Source: Sphingobium soli
GTDB lineage: Bacteria > Pseudomonadota > Alphaproteobacteria > Sphingomonadales > Sphingomonadaceae
Assembly: GCF_020782245.1 (NCBI RefSeq)
Contig: NZ_JAJGNP010000005.1
Span: forward strand, 124,001 to 188,000
Direction: 5' to 3'
DNA: 64,000 nucleotides
In this document: piece after piece, positions 28,383-36,995 of the stretch
How the letters are laid out: each line of letters opens with the position of its first letter
Position numbering within the stretch: the first letter of the stretch is position 1
Notes under the pieces: model-generated
Told to the model about the DNA's origin: nothing
The model's database searches: none
What the model saw: only the letters and a program-made list of their open reading frames with translations
Made by a program: the position numbers and the translations under genes

Positions 28383-29579
28383 TCAGGCCGCCTTCGCCTC
28401 CTTGAAGCTCCGCGCGCCGGCGGAAATCTTCTCGATGGCTTCGGCGATGTGGCTTTCCTCGATCACGAGGGGCGGCAGGATGCGCAGCACATTCTGACCC
28501 GCCGACACGGCGAGCAGCCCGTGATGATCGCGCAGATGCCCGACAAAGGCACGCGCATCATAGGCGTCCTTCATCCTGACGCCCAGCATCAGGCCCATGC
28601 CGCGCACATCCGCAAACATATCATCATGATTGGGGATGAGCTGCTCCAGCGCCGCGCGCAGGCGCGCGCCCATGGTCTTCACATGGTCGAGGAAACCGTC
28701 GGCCAGCACTTCGTCCAGCACGGTAAGGCCCACCGCCATGGCGAGCGGATTGCCGCCATAGGTAGACCCGTGGGTGCCGAACACCATGCCCTTGGCTGCT
28801 TCTTCGGTCGCCATGCACGCGCCGAGCGGAAAGCCGCCGCCAATGCCCTTCGCCACGGCCATGATGTCGGGCGCGACGCCATATTGCTCATGCGCAAAGA
28901 AGGTGCCGGTGCGGGCATAGCCGCACTGAACTTCGTCGAGGATGAGCAGCAGCCCCCGTTCGTCGCACAGCTGGCGCAAGCCCTTGAGGAAGTCCTGCGT
29001 CGCGGGGGTCACGCCGCCTTCGCCCTGCACCGGCTCCAGCAGAAAGCCGGCGGTATTGTCGTCCACCGCGGCGGTCGCGGCCTCAAGGTCGTTGAAGGGC
29101 ACGACCTGGAAACCGGGCAGCAGCGGTTCGAAGCCGTCGCGCATCTTGGGCTGGCTGGTGGCCGAAATCGTGCCCAGCGTCCGCCCGTGAAAGGCGTTGT
29201 CGAAACTGATGATCTTGTGCCGGTGCGCCTCGCCATTGGCAAAATGATAGCGGCGCGCGGTCTTGATGGCGCATTCGACCGCTTCCGCGCCCGAATTGGT
29301 GAAGAAGACGGTATCGGCGAATGTGTTATCGACCAGCTTCTGCGCGAACTCCTCCCCCAGCGGCATGCCATAGAGGTTGGATGTGTGCATCAGGGTCGCG
29401 GCCTGATCGGCGATCGTCTTGACCAGCCGGGGATGGCCATGACCCAAAAGATTGACGGCAATGCCGCTGGCGAAATCAAGATAACGCTCGCCGCGCTCGC
29501 CGATCAGATAGCAGCCCTCGCCTCGCACCGGACGCACATCGCACCGGGGGTAAACGGGCATGAGCGGCTTAATCGACAT
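28383..29579 (-). CDS. argD: Acetylornithine transaminase (ArgD/AruC)
   Basis: This is a 398-residue class III PLP aminotransferase. Blocks: FTNSGAEAVECAIKTARRYH (phosphate site), ISFDNAFHGRT, ILDEVQCGYARTG, and the PLP lysine in MAVAKGIGGGFPLGA. With argF directly downstream it most likely makes N-acetylornithine for arginine synthesis. In this family the same protein often also serves succinyldiaminopimelate transamination in lysine synthesis. Confidence 0.92.
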   Translation of the reverse strand: MSIKPLMPVYPRCDVRPVRGEGCYLIGERGERYLDFASGIAVNLLGHGHPRLVKTIADQAATLMHTSNLYGMPLGEEFAQKLVDNTFADTVFFTNSGAEAVECAIKTARRYHFANGEAHRHKIISFDNAFHGRTLGTISATSQPKMRDGFEPLLPGFQVVPFNDLEAATAAVDDNTAGFLLEPVQGEGGVTPATQDFLKGLRQLCDERGLLLILDEVQCGYARTGTFFAHEQYGVAPDIMAVAKGIGGGFPLGACMATEEAAKGMVFGTHGSTYGGNPLAMAVGLTVLDEVLADGFLDHVKTMGARLRAALEQLIPNHDDMFADVRGMGLMLGVRMKDAYDARAFVGHLRDHHGLLAVSAGQNVLRILPPLVIEESHIAEAIEKISAGARSFKEAKAA

Positions 29580-29639
29580 GGGCCTTACCTTTCTGGACTG
29601 ATGTCTAAATCGTCAGATGCGCGGGGTTGCGCGAAACGC

Positions 29640-29665
29640 AAAAAGGCGGCCCCGCCGGACCGCCC
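29640..29665 (-). terminator. Rho-independent terminator of fliD-fliS
   Basis: On the minus strand GGCGGTCC pairs with GGGCCGCC (eight pairs, one G-T) around a four-base loop, followed by five T. It lies about 105 bases after fliS and marks the left edge of the flagellar locus. Confidence 0.82.
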
Positions 29666-29770
29666 TCGTGCGAGCAACGCCTATACAGACGCCAATGAAG
29701 GGGTGCAACCCCGCCTCCATGGCCAGTGGCGCGACGCTGGCCCTGACCCGCCTTGGCCTTGGCGCTGGCC

Positions 29771-30166
29771 TTAGCCGATCTGGTTCCAGGCCTCGGCGAT
29801 TTCCGCAACGATGGCGCGCGCTTCGTCCACTGGCGCAGCCGAGCGCTCCTTCGCGCCAACCAGCAACAGGCGGCGTGCCTCGCGATAGATTTGCGCAAGG
29901 CCGGTGGCGACGTCGCCTCCCTTGTCGAAATCCAGGCTGGATTCCAGCGCAAACAGGATCGACATGGCGCGGGCCTGCTTGTCAGACACCTTCATCCGGT
30001 CGCCATTGCGTTCGGCAAGCGCCGCGGCGTCGAGCGCCAGCAGCAGTTCGTCGAACAGGATCTTGACCAGCCCGTGCGGGGTCGCCCCTTCAGTGCGGCT
30101 GCCCGAATGCACCGCTGCATAACGCCGCGCCGCCGAATTGCCTGCATAGCCCTGATTGTAGAACAT
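29771..30166 (-). CDS. fliS: Flagellar export chaperone FliS
   Basis: This is a 131-residue helical protein that binds the C-terminus of flagellin in the cytoplasm and keeps it from polymerising before export. Typical features are the N-terminal AARRYAAV, then ATPHGLVKILFDELLLALDAA and KQARAMSILFALESSLDFDKGG. The gene follows fliD by 19 bases. FliS is usual in beta- and gammaproteobacteria; many alphaproteobacteria use FlaF and FlbT instead, so its presence says something about the origin of this system. Confidence 0.9.
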   Translation of the reverse strand: MFYNQGYAGNSAARRYAAVHSGSRTEGATPHGLVKILFDELLLALDAAALAERNGDRMKVSDKQARAMSILFALESSLDFDKGGDVATGLAQIYREARRLLLVGAKERSAAPVDEARAIVAEIAEAWNQIG

Positions 30167-30185
30167 CGTCGTCTTCCGTCCCGAA

Positions 30186-31601
30186 TTAATTGTCGCTGTT
30201 GTTCCAGACCTTGATCTGCTGTTCGAGGTAGCTTTGCGTCGCCTTAAGCGCGCTGAGGCGTGTTTCCATCGCCGCGTAAACCTTGGTCAGATGCTCCTGA
30301 TAATTGGTCATCTGATCATCGAGCTTGCTCAGCTGCTCGGTAAAGTCCTCGGCCAGCGCCCCATAGCGCTCCTGCGCCAGCTTGAGCGGGCCGTCATCTT
30401 TCTCGATGGAGTCGCGCACGCTGTCCATCAGGCTGGCGAGCCCCGGATTGGCGGCGGTCGACACCTTGGGGTTGACCATGTTGGTCACGCCTTCGGGATC
30501 CGCTTCCATGGCTTTTGCGAGCATGTCGGTGTCGAGGCTGAGCGTGCCGTCGCGATTGGTGGCGACGCCAATATCCGCCAGCGTCTTGTAAGTGCCGGTG
30601 CTGCCGAGCGGGGTCGAGGTGATGGCGGCAAGCTGGCGCTTCATGTCGCGCACGCCCGACACGCCGTTCAAGACCCCTGCGCTCGACGAATCCGCGCCCG
30701 TCGCGGTCGCGGTGTTGAGCGCGGTCATCAGCGTATTATAGGCGCTGACAAATTCCTTGAGCAGATCGGACAGGCCGGCCGTCGGCTGCGTCATCGACAG
30801 GGTGACGGTGGTGCCGGGCGACGCCTTGTTAAGGTCGATCCGCAGATAGTCGATCGCACCGTCGACGGTGTTGCTGGCATATTCATAGGCGACGCCGTCC
30901 AACGTGATCTTGGCGTTCTGCGGCGCCGACGTGCTGGACATGGTGGCGCTGTCCGCGCCGCTCCAGCCCAGGCCCGCGAGCACGCTGCCGCTATCATCGG
31001 CGCTGGTGCTGACGGAAAAATCATTGGCCGCGCCGGTTTCCCCCTTGAACACCAGCCGCGTGCCGTTGGTATCGGTCACGACGCGCGCGGTTACGCCGGT
31101 TCCCGCAGCGTTGATCGCTGAGGCGAGGCCGGCAAAGCTGTTGTTGCTGGAATCGATGGTGATGGTCGTCGCTTCGCCCGCCGCGTTGGTGATGGTGAAG
31201 CTACCGGTGCCGACCGCGCTGCTGCCGGTCGCGCCCGCGGTGGCGGTGGAGGACAGGACACGGGCTGTCGCCAACTGGTTGACGATGAGCTGCGCGGGAA
31301 GACCCGCCGGGCTTCCGCCGCTCAGCAGAGTGACCGACGCGATGCTGCTGTCGTTGGAGGCGGCGGTGCCGGTATAGGCCGCGCCCGAGAGGACTTCGGT
31401 GAGCGCGTCGGCGAAGGTGTCGAGCGAGCTCACTGCCGACGCCAGCGCGGAAATCCGTGAACTGTTAAGCGACTGACGGCTGGTGATCGCCGATTCCTTC
31501 GGGTCGCGCGTCGCGCTGACCAGGCTGGACACGAGCGAGGAGGTGTCGATCCCCGATCCCGCGCCGAGCGCTGTCAAGATGCTGCTGCCTACCGAAGTCA
31601 T
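30186..31601 (-). CDS. fliD: Flagellar filament capping protein FliD
   Basis: This 471-residue protein forms the cap at the filament tip and helps flagellin fold into place. The conserved N-terminus contains GAGSGIDTSSLVSSLVSA, and the C-terminus has the coiled-coil region YQEHLTKVYAAMETRLSALKATQSYLEQQI. The middle is Ser/Thr/Ala-rich and variable, as in other FliD proteins. AAAGGAC lies before ATG 31601. A sigma-28 box is placed a few bases further up, so fliD-fliS is a late operon. Confidence 0.93.
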   Translation of the reverse strand: MTSVGSSILTALGAGSGIDTSSLVSSLVSATRDPKESAITSRQSLNSSRISALASAVSSLDTFADALTEVLSGAAYTGTAASNDSSIASVTLLSGGSPAGLPAQLIVNQLATARVLSSTATAGATGSSAVGTGSFTITNAAGEATTITIDSSNNSFAGLASAINAAGTGVTARVVTDTNGTRLVFKGETGAANDFSVSTSADDSGSVLAGLGWSGADSATMSSTSAPQNAKITLDGVAYEYASNTVDGAIDYLRIDLNKASPGTTVTLSMTQPTAGLSDLLKEFVSAYNTLMTALNTATATGADSSSAGVLNGVSGVRDMKRQLAAITSTPLGSTGTYKTLADIGVATNRDGTLSLDTDMLAKAMEADPEGVTNMVNPKVSTAANPGLASLMDSVRDSIEKDDGPLKLAQERYGALAEDFTEQLSKLDDQMTNYQEHLTKVYAAMETRLSALKATQSYLEQQIKVWNNSDN

Positions 31602-31623
31602 TGGGCCGTCCTTTCAAGAGGGT

Positions 31624-31650
31624 AGAACGGCGGTAGCGGGAAGACCTTTA
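31624..31650 (-). promoter_or_regulatory. Sigma-28 (FliA) promoter of fliD-fliS
   Basis: On the minus strand TAAA is followed after exactly 15 bases by GCCGTTCT. The known FliA consensus is TAAA-N15-GCCGATAA. The -10 part is identical to the one before motA. The leader to ATG 31601 would be about 16 bases, including the ribosome site. Confidence 0.72.
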
Positions 31651-31693
31651 GGAAAGATTTGCGGTAGGGCCGGATGGCCTTGCCCTGCCCGGT

Positions 31694-32152
31694 CTAATTG
31701 CCGGAAACCGCGACCTGCTCCACCGTCGCGCGCCGCAAATGCGCCTGCCCGGCATGGGCGTGCGCAGCGCGCGCGACTATGCGGCGCGCGACATCGGCGG
31801 CATGTTCCACAGCTTCCTTGCTGGCCGGCGGCAGGGGGACCAGCACCATGGGCTTGGGGATCATCGCCTGCACCGCATCCTGCGCCCGCGCAAGGTCGGT
31901 CGACCCGGCGTCGAGGTCGGCCAGTATTTCGGCGATGCGCGCATGGACCTCGACATATTCGGCAAGGCTGGCCAGTTCCTCCTGGCTGCTCCCGGCCACA
32001 TCGGGCTGCGGCAGGGCGCTTCGCTTTTCCTGCGCCATCGCGTCGTTGGTCCGGCGAGCGGACACTGACTGGATGGCGGGCACGGGCGAAGATGCGCGGA
32101 CGACCGCGCGATCGACCGGCGACAATTCAGTTCGCGATACAAAATCGTCCAT
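31694..32152 (-). CDS. Unknown protein under a sigma-28 promoter, next to fliD
   Basis: This is a 152-residue soluble protein with no signal peptide. Residues 55-100 (EELASLAEYVEVHARIAEILADLDAG) are strongly helical and could form a coiled coil. A proline-rich linker (MIPKPMVLVPLPPAS) leads to a second basic helix (AADVARRIVARAAHAHAG). The fold plan is like a small chaperone or export adaptor, but I cannot assign a family. It does not resemble FlaG or FliT. AAGGATGG precedes ATG 32152. It has its own sigma-28 box and lies between flhB and fliD, so it is probably made late in flagellar assembly. Confidence 0.72.
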   Translation of the reverse strand: MDDFVSRTELSPVDRAVVRASSPVPAIQSVSARRTNDAMAQEKRSALPQPDVAGSSQEELASLAEYVEVHARIAEILADLDAGSTDLARAQDAVQAMIPKPMVLVPLPPASKEAVEHAADVARRIVARAAHAHAGQAHLRRATVEQVAVSGN

Positions 32153-32184
32153 GACGCACCATCCTTACGGGTCCCCGTGAACAG

Positions 32185-32211
32185 AGAACGGACCGGGGTC
32201 CTGATGCTTTA
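32185..32211 (-). promoter_or_regulatory. Sigma-28 (FliA) promoter of the unknown 152-residue gene
   Basis: On the minus strand TAAA is followed after 15 bases by TCCGTTCT, close to the fliD and motA boxes (GCCGTTCT). Transcription would start about 25 bases before ATG 32152. Confidence 0.65.
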
Positions 32212-32277
32212 GGGCGTTCAGCGAAAAAATTCGTCGTTCGATAAAAAGGACTGCGAAGGCGACATTTGCAGCGCGTG

Positions 32278-33414
32278 TCAGAGCTTGCGCCCATCCGCAT
32301 CGAAGCGCAGGTCGTCGGGCACGGTGATGAAGGGGCGGTCCATTTCGCCCGCCATCTTGTTTTCCACGCGGAACACGAAGGCGAGGACGGTCGCCACCGC
32401 CATATACAGCCCCTCATTCACGATCTGCCCCGCGCGGCTGGTAAAATAGATGGCGCGCGCCAGTTCGGGATATTGCAGCACAGTGACGCCATGCGTGTCG
32501 GCAAGGTCGCGGATCGAGGCGGCGATGGCGTCGCACCCCTTGGCGACGACCACGGGCGCGGCGTCCTGCCCCGGCTTGTAACGCAGCGCGACCGCGAAAT
32601 GGGTGGGGTTGGTGATGATGACGCTCGCTTCGGCGACGGCCTTGCGGGTGGAGCCGCTCAGCACTTCGAACTGGCGGCGGCGGATATGCCCCTTGAGCTC
32701 GGGCGATCCTTCGCTTTCCTTATGCTCGTCCTTCACTTCCTGCTTGCTCATGCCCAGCCGCTTGGCGCGCTGCATGATCTGGGCCGGCACGTCGATGCCC
32801 GCGATCAGGAACAGACCGCCCGCCATGACCAAGCAGGTGAAGATGAAGATATTGCCGACATCGGCGATGGCCGGCGCGATGCCCGCCTTGCCCAGGCCCG
32901 TAATCTCGGCCAGCCGGTCCCAGATCAGCCAGACGCCGATGCTGCCGAGCAGGCCGACCTTGGCGATCGATTTCAACAGCTCGATCAGGCCCTGCATCCC
33001 GAAGATGCGCTTGAGGCCGGACAGAGGATTGAGCTTTTCCGGCTTGGGCGCGAAGGCGCCGGGGCGAAAGCCCAGCGATCCGAGCAGCGCGGGCGCGGCG
33101 ATGGCGGCCAGGAAGGTGGCGAGCATGACGCCCGCCACCGGCAGCGCGATACTGGCGAGCAGGTCGAGTCCACGCTTGGCCGGGGAAAAGTCGACAATAT
33201 CCTCGCGCCGGATGCGCAGCGCCTCCACCAGCATGTCGCGCAGCGCGTCGATCAGCGACGGGCCAATGACCGCCAGACAACCGATACCGGCCATGACGAC
33301 CAGCGCCGTGCCCAGTTCGCGCGACTGAAGGATGTCGCCCTTCTTGGCGGCGTCCTGCAACTTCTTGGGTGTCGGCTTTTCGGTCTTTTCGCCGCCCTCG
33401 CTGCCGCCGGCCAT
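32278..33414 (-). CDS. flhB: Flagellar export gate protein FlhB
   Basis: This is a 378-residue inner-membrane protein of the flagellar type III export gate. Four membrane segments are followed by a cytoplasmic domain with the self-cleavage motif NPTH at residues 269-272. Cleavage there switches export from hook to filament proteins in response to FliK. The start EKTEKPTPKKLQDAAKKGD is the family N-terminus. It is the last gene of the long fliE-flhB run, one base after fliR. Confidence 0.96.
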   Translation of the reverse strand: MAGGSEGGEKTEKPTPKKLQDAAKKGDILQSRELGTALVVMAGIGCLAVIGPSLIDALRDMLVEALRIRREDIVDFSPAKRGLDLLASIALPVAGVMLATFLAAIAAPALLGSLGFRPGAFAPKPEKLNPLSGLKRIFGMQGLIELLKSIAKVGLLGSIGVWLIWDRLAEITGLGKAGIAPAIADVGNIFIFTCLVMAGGLFLIAGIDVPAQIMQRAKRLGMSKQEVKDEHKESEGSPELKGHIRRRQFEVLSGSTRKAVAEASVIITNPTHFAVALRYKPGQDAAPVVVAKGCDAIAASIRDLADTHGVTVLQYPELARAIYFTSRAGQIVNEGLYMAVATVLAFVFRVENKMAGEMDRPFITVPDDLRFDADGRKL

Positions 33415-33415
33415 G

Positions 33416-34198
33416 TCAGCGGCCCTCCGCGATGTGGCCGGCTTGCGTCAGCCCTGCCTTCAAGGCGGCGGTCATGCCTTCGGCCATGATCGGCGCGGCG
33501 ATGGCGAGCAGGATCAGGCCCGCCATCATCGCCATCGGCATGCCGACCGCGAACAGGTTGAGCGAAGGCGCCGCGCGCGACAGCATGCCCATGACGATCT
33601 GCACCAGCACCAGCGCAAAACCGACAGGCAGCGCGACGGTCACCCCCATGCCCAGCAGCGACCCGCCAAATTCGATGAGCCGCCAGATGGTGTCATTGGC
33701 CAATATGCCGCTGCTGGGCGGAATGGCGACATAGCTTTGCACGACGAAGCTGGCGAGCAGCAGATGGCCGTCCATGCCCAGCAGCAGGAAGGTGGCGAGG
33801 ATCGAGAGGAACTGGCCCAGCACCTGCGTCCCCTGCCCCGATGACGGATCGACCATGGCGGCGAAGTTGAGGCCCATGGCGTTGCCGATCGTTTCCCCCG
33901 CGACGAAAGCGGCGGCATAGCCGATCTGGACCGCGAACCCCATGGCGAGGCCGGCCAGCACCTCGCCCGCGACCATCAACACACCCTGGAAGCTGGCGAC
34001 ACCATCGGGCGGAAGCTGGATTGTGACGCTGTTGAGCGCGGCCAGGCCCAGCGCGAGCGCCAGGATCAGGCGCAGCTGAAGCGGGACGGCGGGCGCGCCG
34101 AACACGGGCGCGGCGATGAAGGCGGCGCCCGGCCGGATCATCGCGATCAGCCAGACCCATAGCTGGGTTTCGACGCCCGCGAAGCCCGGCGCGATCAT
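33416..34198 (-). CDS. fliR: Flagellar export gate protein FliR
   Basis: This is a 260-residue polytopic membrane protein of the export gate, which forms a ring with FliP and FliQ. About six hydrophobic segments are visible, with the typical GEVLAGLAMGFAVQIGYAAAFVAGE and SLNLFAVGMPM blocks. GAGGGG precedes ATG 34198, ten bases after fliQ. The longer frame to 34285 overlaps fliQ and is not used. Confidence 0.92.
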   Translation of the reverse strand: MIAPGFAGVETQLWVWLIAMIRPGAAFIAAPVFGAPAVPLQLRLILALALGLAALNSVTIQLPPDGVASFQGVLMVAGEVLAGLAMGFAVQIGYAAAFVAGETIGNAMGLNFAAMVDPSSGQGTQVLGQFLSILATFLLLGMDGHLLLASFVVQSYVAIPPSSGILANDTIWRLIEFGGSLLGMGVTVALPVGFALVLVQIVMGMLSRAAPSLNLFAVGMPMAMMAGLILLAIAAPIMAEGMTAALKAGLTQAGHIAEGR

Positions 34199-34208
34199 CG
34201 CGCGCCCC

Positions 34209-34481
34209 TCATTGCAGCAGGTCCGGGATGCGTTCGAAAATTTCGCGCGTGAAGTCGGCGACCAGCACCATGATCGACCCGCCAAACAACACCAGCATCG
34301 CGCCGACGACGATCAGCTTTGGAATGAAACTCAGCGTCTGCTCGTTGATGGAGGTCGCCGCCTGGATCATGCCGATGACGAGGCCCGAAATCAGCGCCGG
34401 GATGAGGATGGGCGCGGCCGCGAGCGCCGTGATCCACAGCGCCTGCTGGGCAAGGCCCATGAAAAAATCGGCGTTTTCCAT
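34209..34481 (-). CDS. fliQ: Flagellar export gate protein FliQ
   Basis: This is a 90-residue protein of two membrane hairpins, the small subunit of the FliPQR gate. LISGLVIGMIQAATSINEQTLSFIPKLI is the standard FliQ core. It lies 35 bases after fliP and ten before fliR. Confidence 0.93.
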   Translation of the reverse strand: MENADFFMGLAQQALWITALAAAPILIPALISGLVIGMIQAATSINEQTLSFIPKLIVVGAMLVLFGGSIMVLVADFTREIFERIPDLLQ

Positions 34482-34516
34482 CGCCTATCGCTCTTCAACC
34501 ATTCGGTGCGTTGCGC

Positions 34517-35272
34517 TCATGTCGCGAACGATCCGGCCAGCGACCCCATGGTCAGCGCCCAGCCGTCCACCAGCACGAACAACAGCAATTTGAACGGCAT
34601 GGAAATGATCGTGGGCGACAACATCATCATGCCCAGCGCCATCAGCGTCGACGCCACCACCAGGTCGATGATGAGGAAGGGCAGGAAGATCATGAAACCG
34701 ATCTGGAACGCGGTCTTCAATTCGCTGGTGACGAAGGCGGGCAGCAGGATGGAAAAGGGAATGTCGGCCGGCGTGCGGAAAGCGGGCGCCTGCGCTAGAT
34801 TGGCAAACAGCTTGAGGTCGCTTTCGCGCGTCTGCTTGCTCATGAAGCCGTGCAGCACCTTGGCCGACCGGCCGACCGCCTCCTCGATGCTGATCTGCCC
34901 CTTGCCATAAGGATCGAAGGCCTGCGCGTTGATCGTGTCGATCGCGGGCCGCATCACGAACAGCGACAGGAACAAGGCGAGGCCGACCAGCACCTGGTTG
35001 GGCGGGGTCTGTTGCAGGCCCAGCGCTTGGCGCAGCAGCGACAGAACGATGATGATGCGGGTGAAGCTGGTCATCATGAGCACGAGCGACGGAAGCACCG
35101 TCAGCAGACTCATGAGGATCAGGATTTGCAGCGATAGCGAGAGCGACCGGCCATCGCCCGACACCTGCCCCAGTGCGCGGGTCAACGCGCCGCCATTGTC
35201 GACCGGGGGCGCGGCGGGCGCGGCTTGCGCCATGGCGGGAACGGCAAGCAAAAAAAGGAAAAACACCGTCAT
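34517..35272 (-). CDS. fliP: Flagellar export gate protein FliP
   Basis: This is a 251-residue protein that forms the core of the export gate. A cleavable signal peptide ([14 protein letters not shown]) is followed by four membrane segments. Family blocks include [37 protein letters not shown] and [27 protein letters not shown] 35272 is formed by the last bases of a dispersed repeat (35268-35356). The frame stays open back to 35377, but that part translates the repeat and would push the signal peptide inside, so 35272 is the likely start. Confidence 0.92.
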   Translation of the reverse strand: MTVFFLFLLAVPAMAQAAPAAPPVDNGGALTRALGQVSGDGRSLSLSLQILILMSLLTVLPSLVLMMTSFTRIIIVLSLLRQALGLQQTPPNQVLVGLALFLSLFVMRPAIDTINAQAFDPYGKGQISIEEAVGRSAKVLHGFMSKQTRESDLKLFANLAQAPAFRTPADIPFSILLPAFVTSELKTAFQIGFMIFLPFLIIDLVVASTLMALGMMMLSPTIISMPFKLLLFVLVDGWALTMGSLAGSFAT

Positions 35273-35356
35273 CCCCGCGAAGGCGGGGATCCATCTCCCC
35301 AGCCGCGGAACGAGGCGAAAGGTCGAGAAATGGGTTCCCGCTTTCGCGGGAATGAC
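35268..35356. repeat. Dispersed palindromic repeat at the fliO-fliP junction
   Basis: The ends GTCATCCCCGC and GCGGGAATGAC are inverse repeats, each followed inwards by a hairpin (CCCCGCGAAGGCGGGG and CCCGCTTTCGCGGG). It fills nearly all of the 94-base gap between fliO and fliP. The ATG of its right-hand end on the minus strand is the fliP start codon. Confidence 0.85.
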
Positions 35357-35366
35357 GATGCTATTG

Positions 35367-35633
35367 TCACCGTCCACGATAGGGGTCGCCTTCCGCGATC
35401 TTTTCGATGCGGCCGCGCGTCACCGCGACGAGGATCTTCTTGCCCTCAAATTCCACCACGGCGAGCTTGCCGAACGTGCCCATGGGCAGCGCTTCGAGCA
35501 GCTTGAGCGAGCGATCGCCCTGCCCCGCGCCGATCATGCCGGGCTGATATTTGCGCCACAGCCACAATGCGCCGAACGCCATGCCGCCCACCAGCGGCAG
35601 CAGGATCAGCAACTTGACGAAATACCAGACCAT
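35367..35633 (-). CDS. fliO: Flagellar protein FliO
   Basis: This is an 88-residue bitopic membrane protein that helps assemble the FliP ring. One N-terminal membrane segment ([20 protein letters not shown]) is followed by a small cytoplasmic domain with [30 protein letters not shown], the FliO pattern. It ends ten bases before the repeat in front of fliP. Confidence 0.88.
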   Translation of the reverse strand: MVWYFVKLLILLPLVGGMAFGALWLWRKYQPGMIGAGQGDRSLKLLEALPMGTFGKLAVVEFEGKKILVAVTRGRIEKIAEGDPYRGR

Positions 35634-35720
35634 ATCGAGCCGCCCGCTATCATGGTTAACCCCGCCAGTGCGATCCGCAGTTTCGCGCGCAAAGGCAAGG
35701 GCAAATTGGCCAGCGTGCGA

Positions 35721-36056
35721 TCAGCCGCGCCGTTCGATCCCGGCAAGCCGGTTTTCGGTCGCCGCAATATCGACGATGCGGATGCCATAGCGCCCGTTCA
35801 CCGTCACCACCTCGCCCTTGGCGATCAGCGCGCCGTTGACCATGATGTCGAGCAGGTCGTCGGCCTGGCGATCCAGTTCCACGATGGAGCCTTCAGCCAG
35901 GTCCATGACTTCGGCGAGGCGCAGCGATGTCGAGCCCACCTCCACCGACATGCGCACCGGAATGTCAGCCAGCAGCTTGAACTGGCGGTTATTGGTCATC
36001 TTGCTGACCGGGTCTTCGGGCCGCTCCATCCGGGGGGCTTCGCTCATGTCGCTCAT
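35721..36056 (-). CDS. fliN: Flagellar motor switch protein FliN
   Basis: This is a 111-residue protein of the C-ring. The SpoA domain reads LLADIPVRMSVEVGSTSLRLAEVMDLAEGSIVELDR with a final GRYGIRIVDI. The N-terminus is short and lacks the long linker of enteric FliN. The gene overlaps fliM by four bases (ATGA), which suggests coupled translation of the two partners. Confidence 0.94.
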   Translation of the reverse strand: MSDMSEAPRMERPEDPVSKMTNNRQFKLLADIPVRMSVEVGSTSLRLAEVMDLAEGSIVELDRQADDLLDIMVNGALIAKGEVVTVNGRYGIRIVDIAATENRLAGIERRG

Positions 36057-36940
36057 TGGTCGGTTTCCTGTGCAAGCTTTTCGATCTGGAAGGCGGCGCG
36101 GCCATCCTGCTCACCGATCGTGCCATGGGCAACGATGCGGTTTCCAACGATCAGCGGCAGCGCGCGGCCGATCGTCACGGGGATTACGTCACCAACCTTG
36201 AGTTCCATCAGGTCGGCGAGCGAGAGATTGGGGCGGGCCAGCACCGTGCGGGCCGGCAGGCGGATGTCGCGCATGCGCCGCGCGATGCGTCCCTGCCACA
36301 CCGGATCGGCCTGATCATCATCGGCGGGAACCTTGGCGCCGGTCAGCGCCTCGACCGCGCGCAGGGCGGACAGGGGGAACAGCAGGTCGATCGGCCATTC
36401 CTGATCGCGCGTCAGCGTGACGACGAAGCGTTGCAGCACCATCTGGTCGGCAGGTTGGGCGGCGGCGGCATAGCCCACGCCCGTTTCGCGCAGGATCAGC
36501 GACGCGTCGAGCGGCAGGACATCGGCCCAGCTTTCGACCATCCGCACCATCAATGTTTCGGAAATCCGCGCGATCAGGCGGTCTTCGGTCGGCGTGAATT
36601 CACCGCGCACGGGCAGCGGACGGTTGCCGATGCCGCCATAGAAGCAATCGACCAGCGTCGATATCATGCCTGCGTCCAGCCGCAGCAGCATCTGCCCCTT
36701 GAGCGGCAGGATGCGATAGAGCGAAATGCTGGTAAAGGCGGGGACTTGCGCGCTCCAGGCGGCGAAGTCCAATACGCGGGCGTCTTGCGCCTGCACATTG
36801 GGGCGCACGCCGGCAATCGGTTCGATCAGCGCGCGAATGCGCCGGCCGAGCTTGTCGCCCAGCCGGTCCAGCCCGGACAGCATCACGGGCGCCTGCAATT
36901 CCCCGCGCCCGAAGGCGAAGGATTGAACGTCGGTCGTCAT
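36053..36940 (-). CDS. fliM: Flagellar motor switch protein FliM, without the usual CheY-docking N-terminus
   Basis: This is a 295-residue C-ring protein, shorter than the common 330 or so. The middle domain (ISLYRILPLKGQMLLRLDAGMISTLVDCFYGG) and the C-terminal SpoA domain (LPARTVLARPNLSLADLMELKVGDVIPV) are normal. The N-terminus is MTTDVQSFAFGRGELQ, with no LSQxEIDxLL peptide, the short helix by which FliM captures phosphorylated CheY in enteric bacteria. No upstream extension supplies it: the 55-base gap to fliL has no such frame. Confidence 0.9.
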   Translation of the reverse strand: MTTDVQSFAFGRGELQAPVMLSGLDRLGDKLGRRIRALIEPIAGVRPNVQAQDARVLDFAAWSAQVPAFTSISLYRILPLKGQMLLRLDAGMISTLVDCFYGGIGNRPLPVRGEFTPTEDRLIARISETLMVRMVESWADVLPLDASLILRETGVGYAAAAQPADQMVLQRFVVTLTRDQEWPIDLLFPLSALRAVEALTGAKVPADDDQADPVWQGRIARRMRDIRLPARTVLARPNLSLADLMELKVGDVIPVTIGRALPLIVGNRIVAHGTIGEQDGRAAFQIEKLAQETDQ

Positions 36941-36995
36941 CTTGGTCCCCTGCCCGCATCAGGTCAGGGGACATCCCGACCCTCTTCAGGCGCCC

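Noticed and set aside
35273..35377. FliP starting at 35377
   Set aside because: The extra residues are a translation of the dispersed repeat and would place the signal peptide 36 residues inside the protein.
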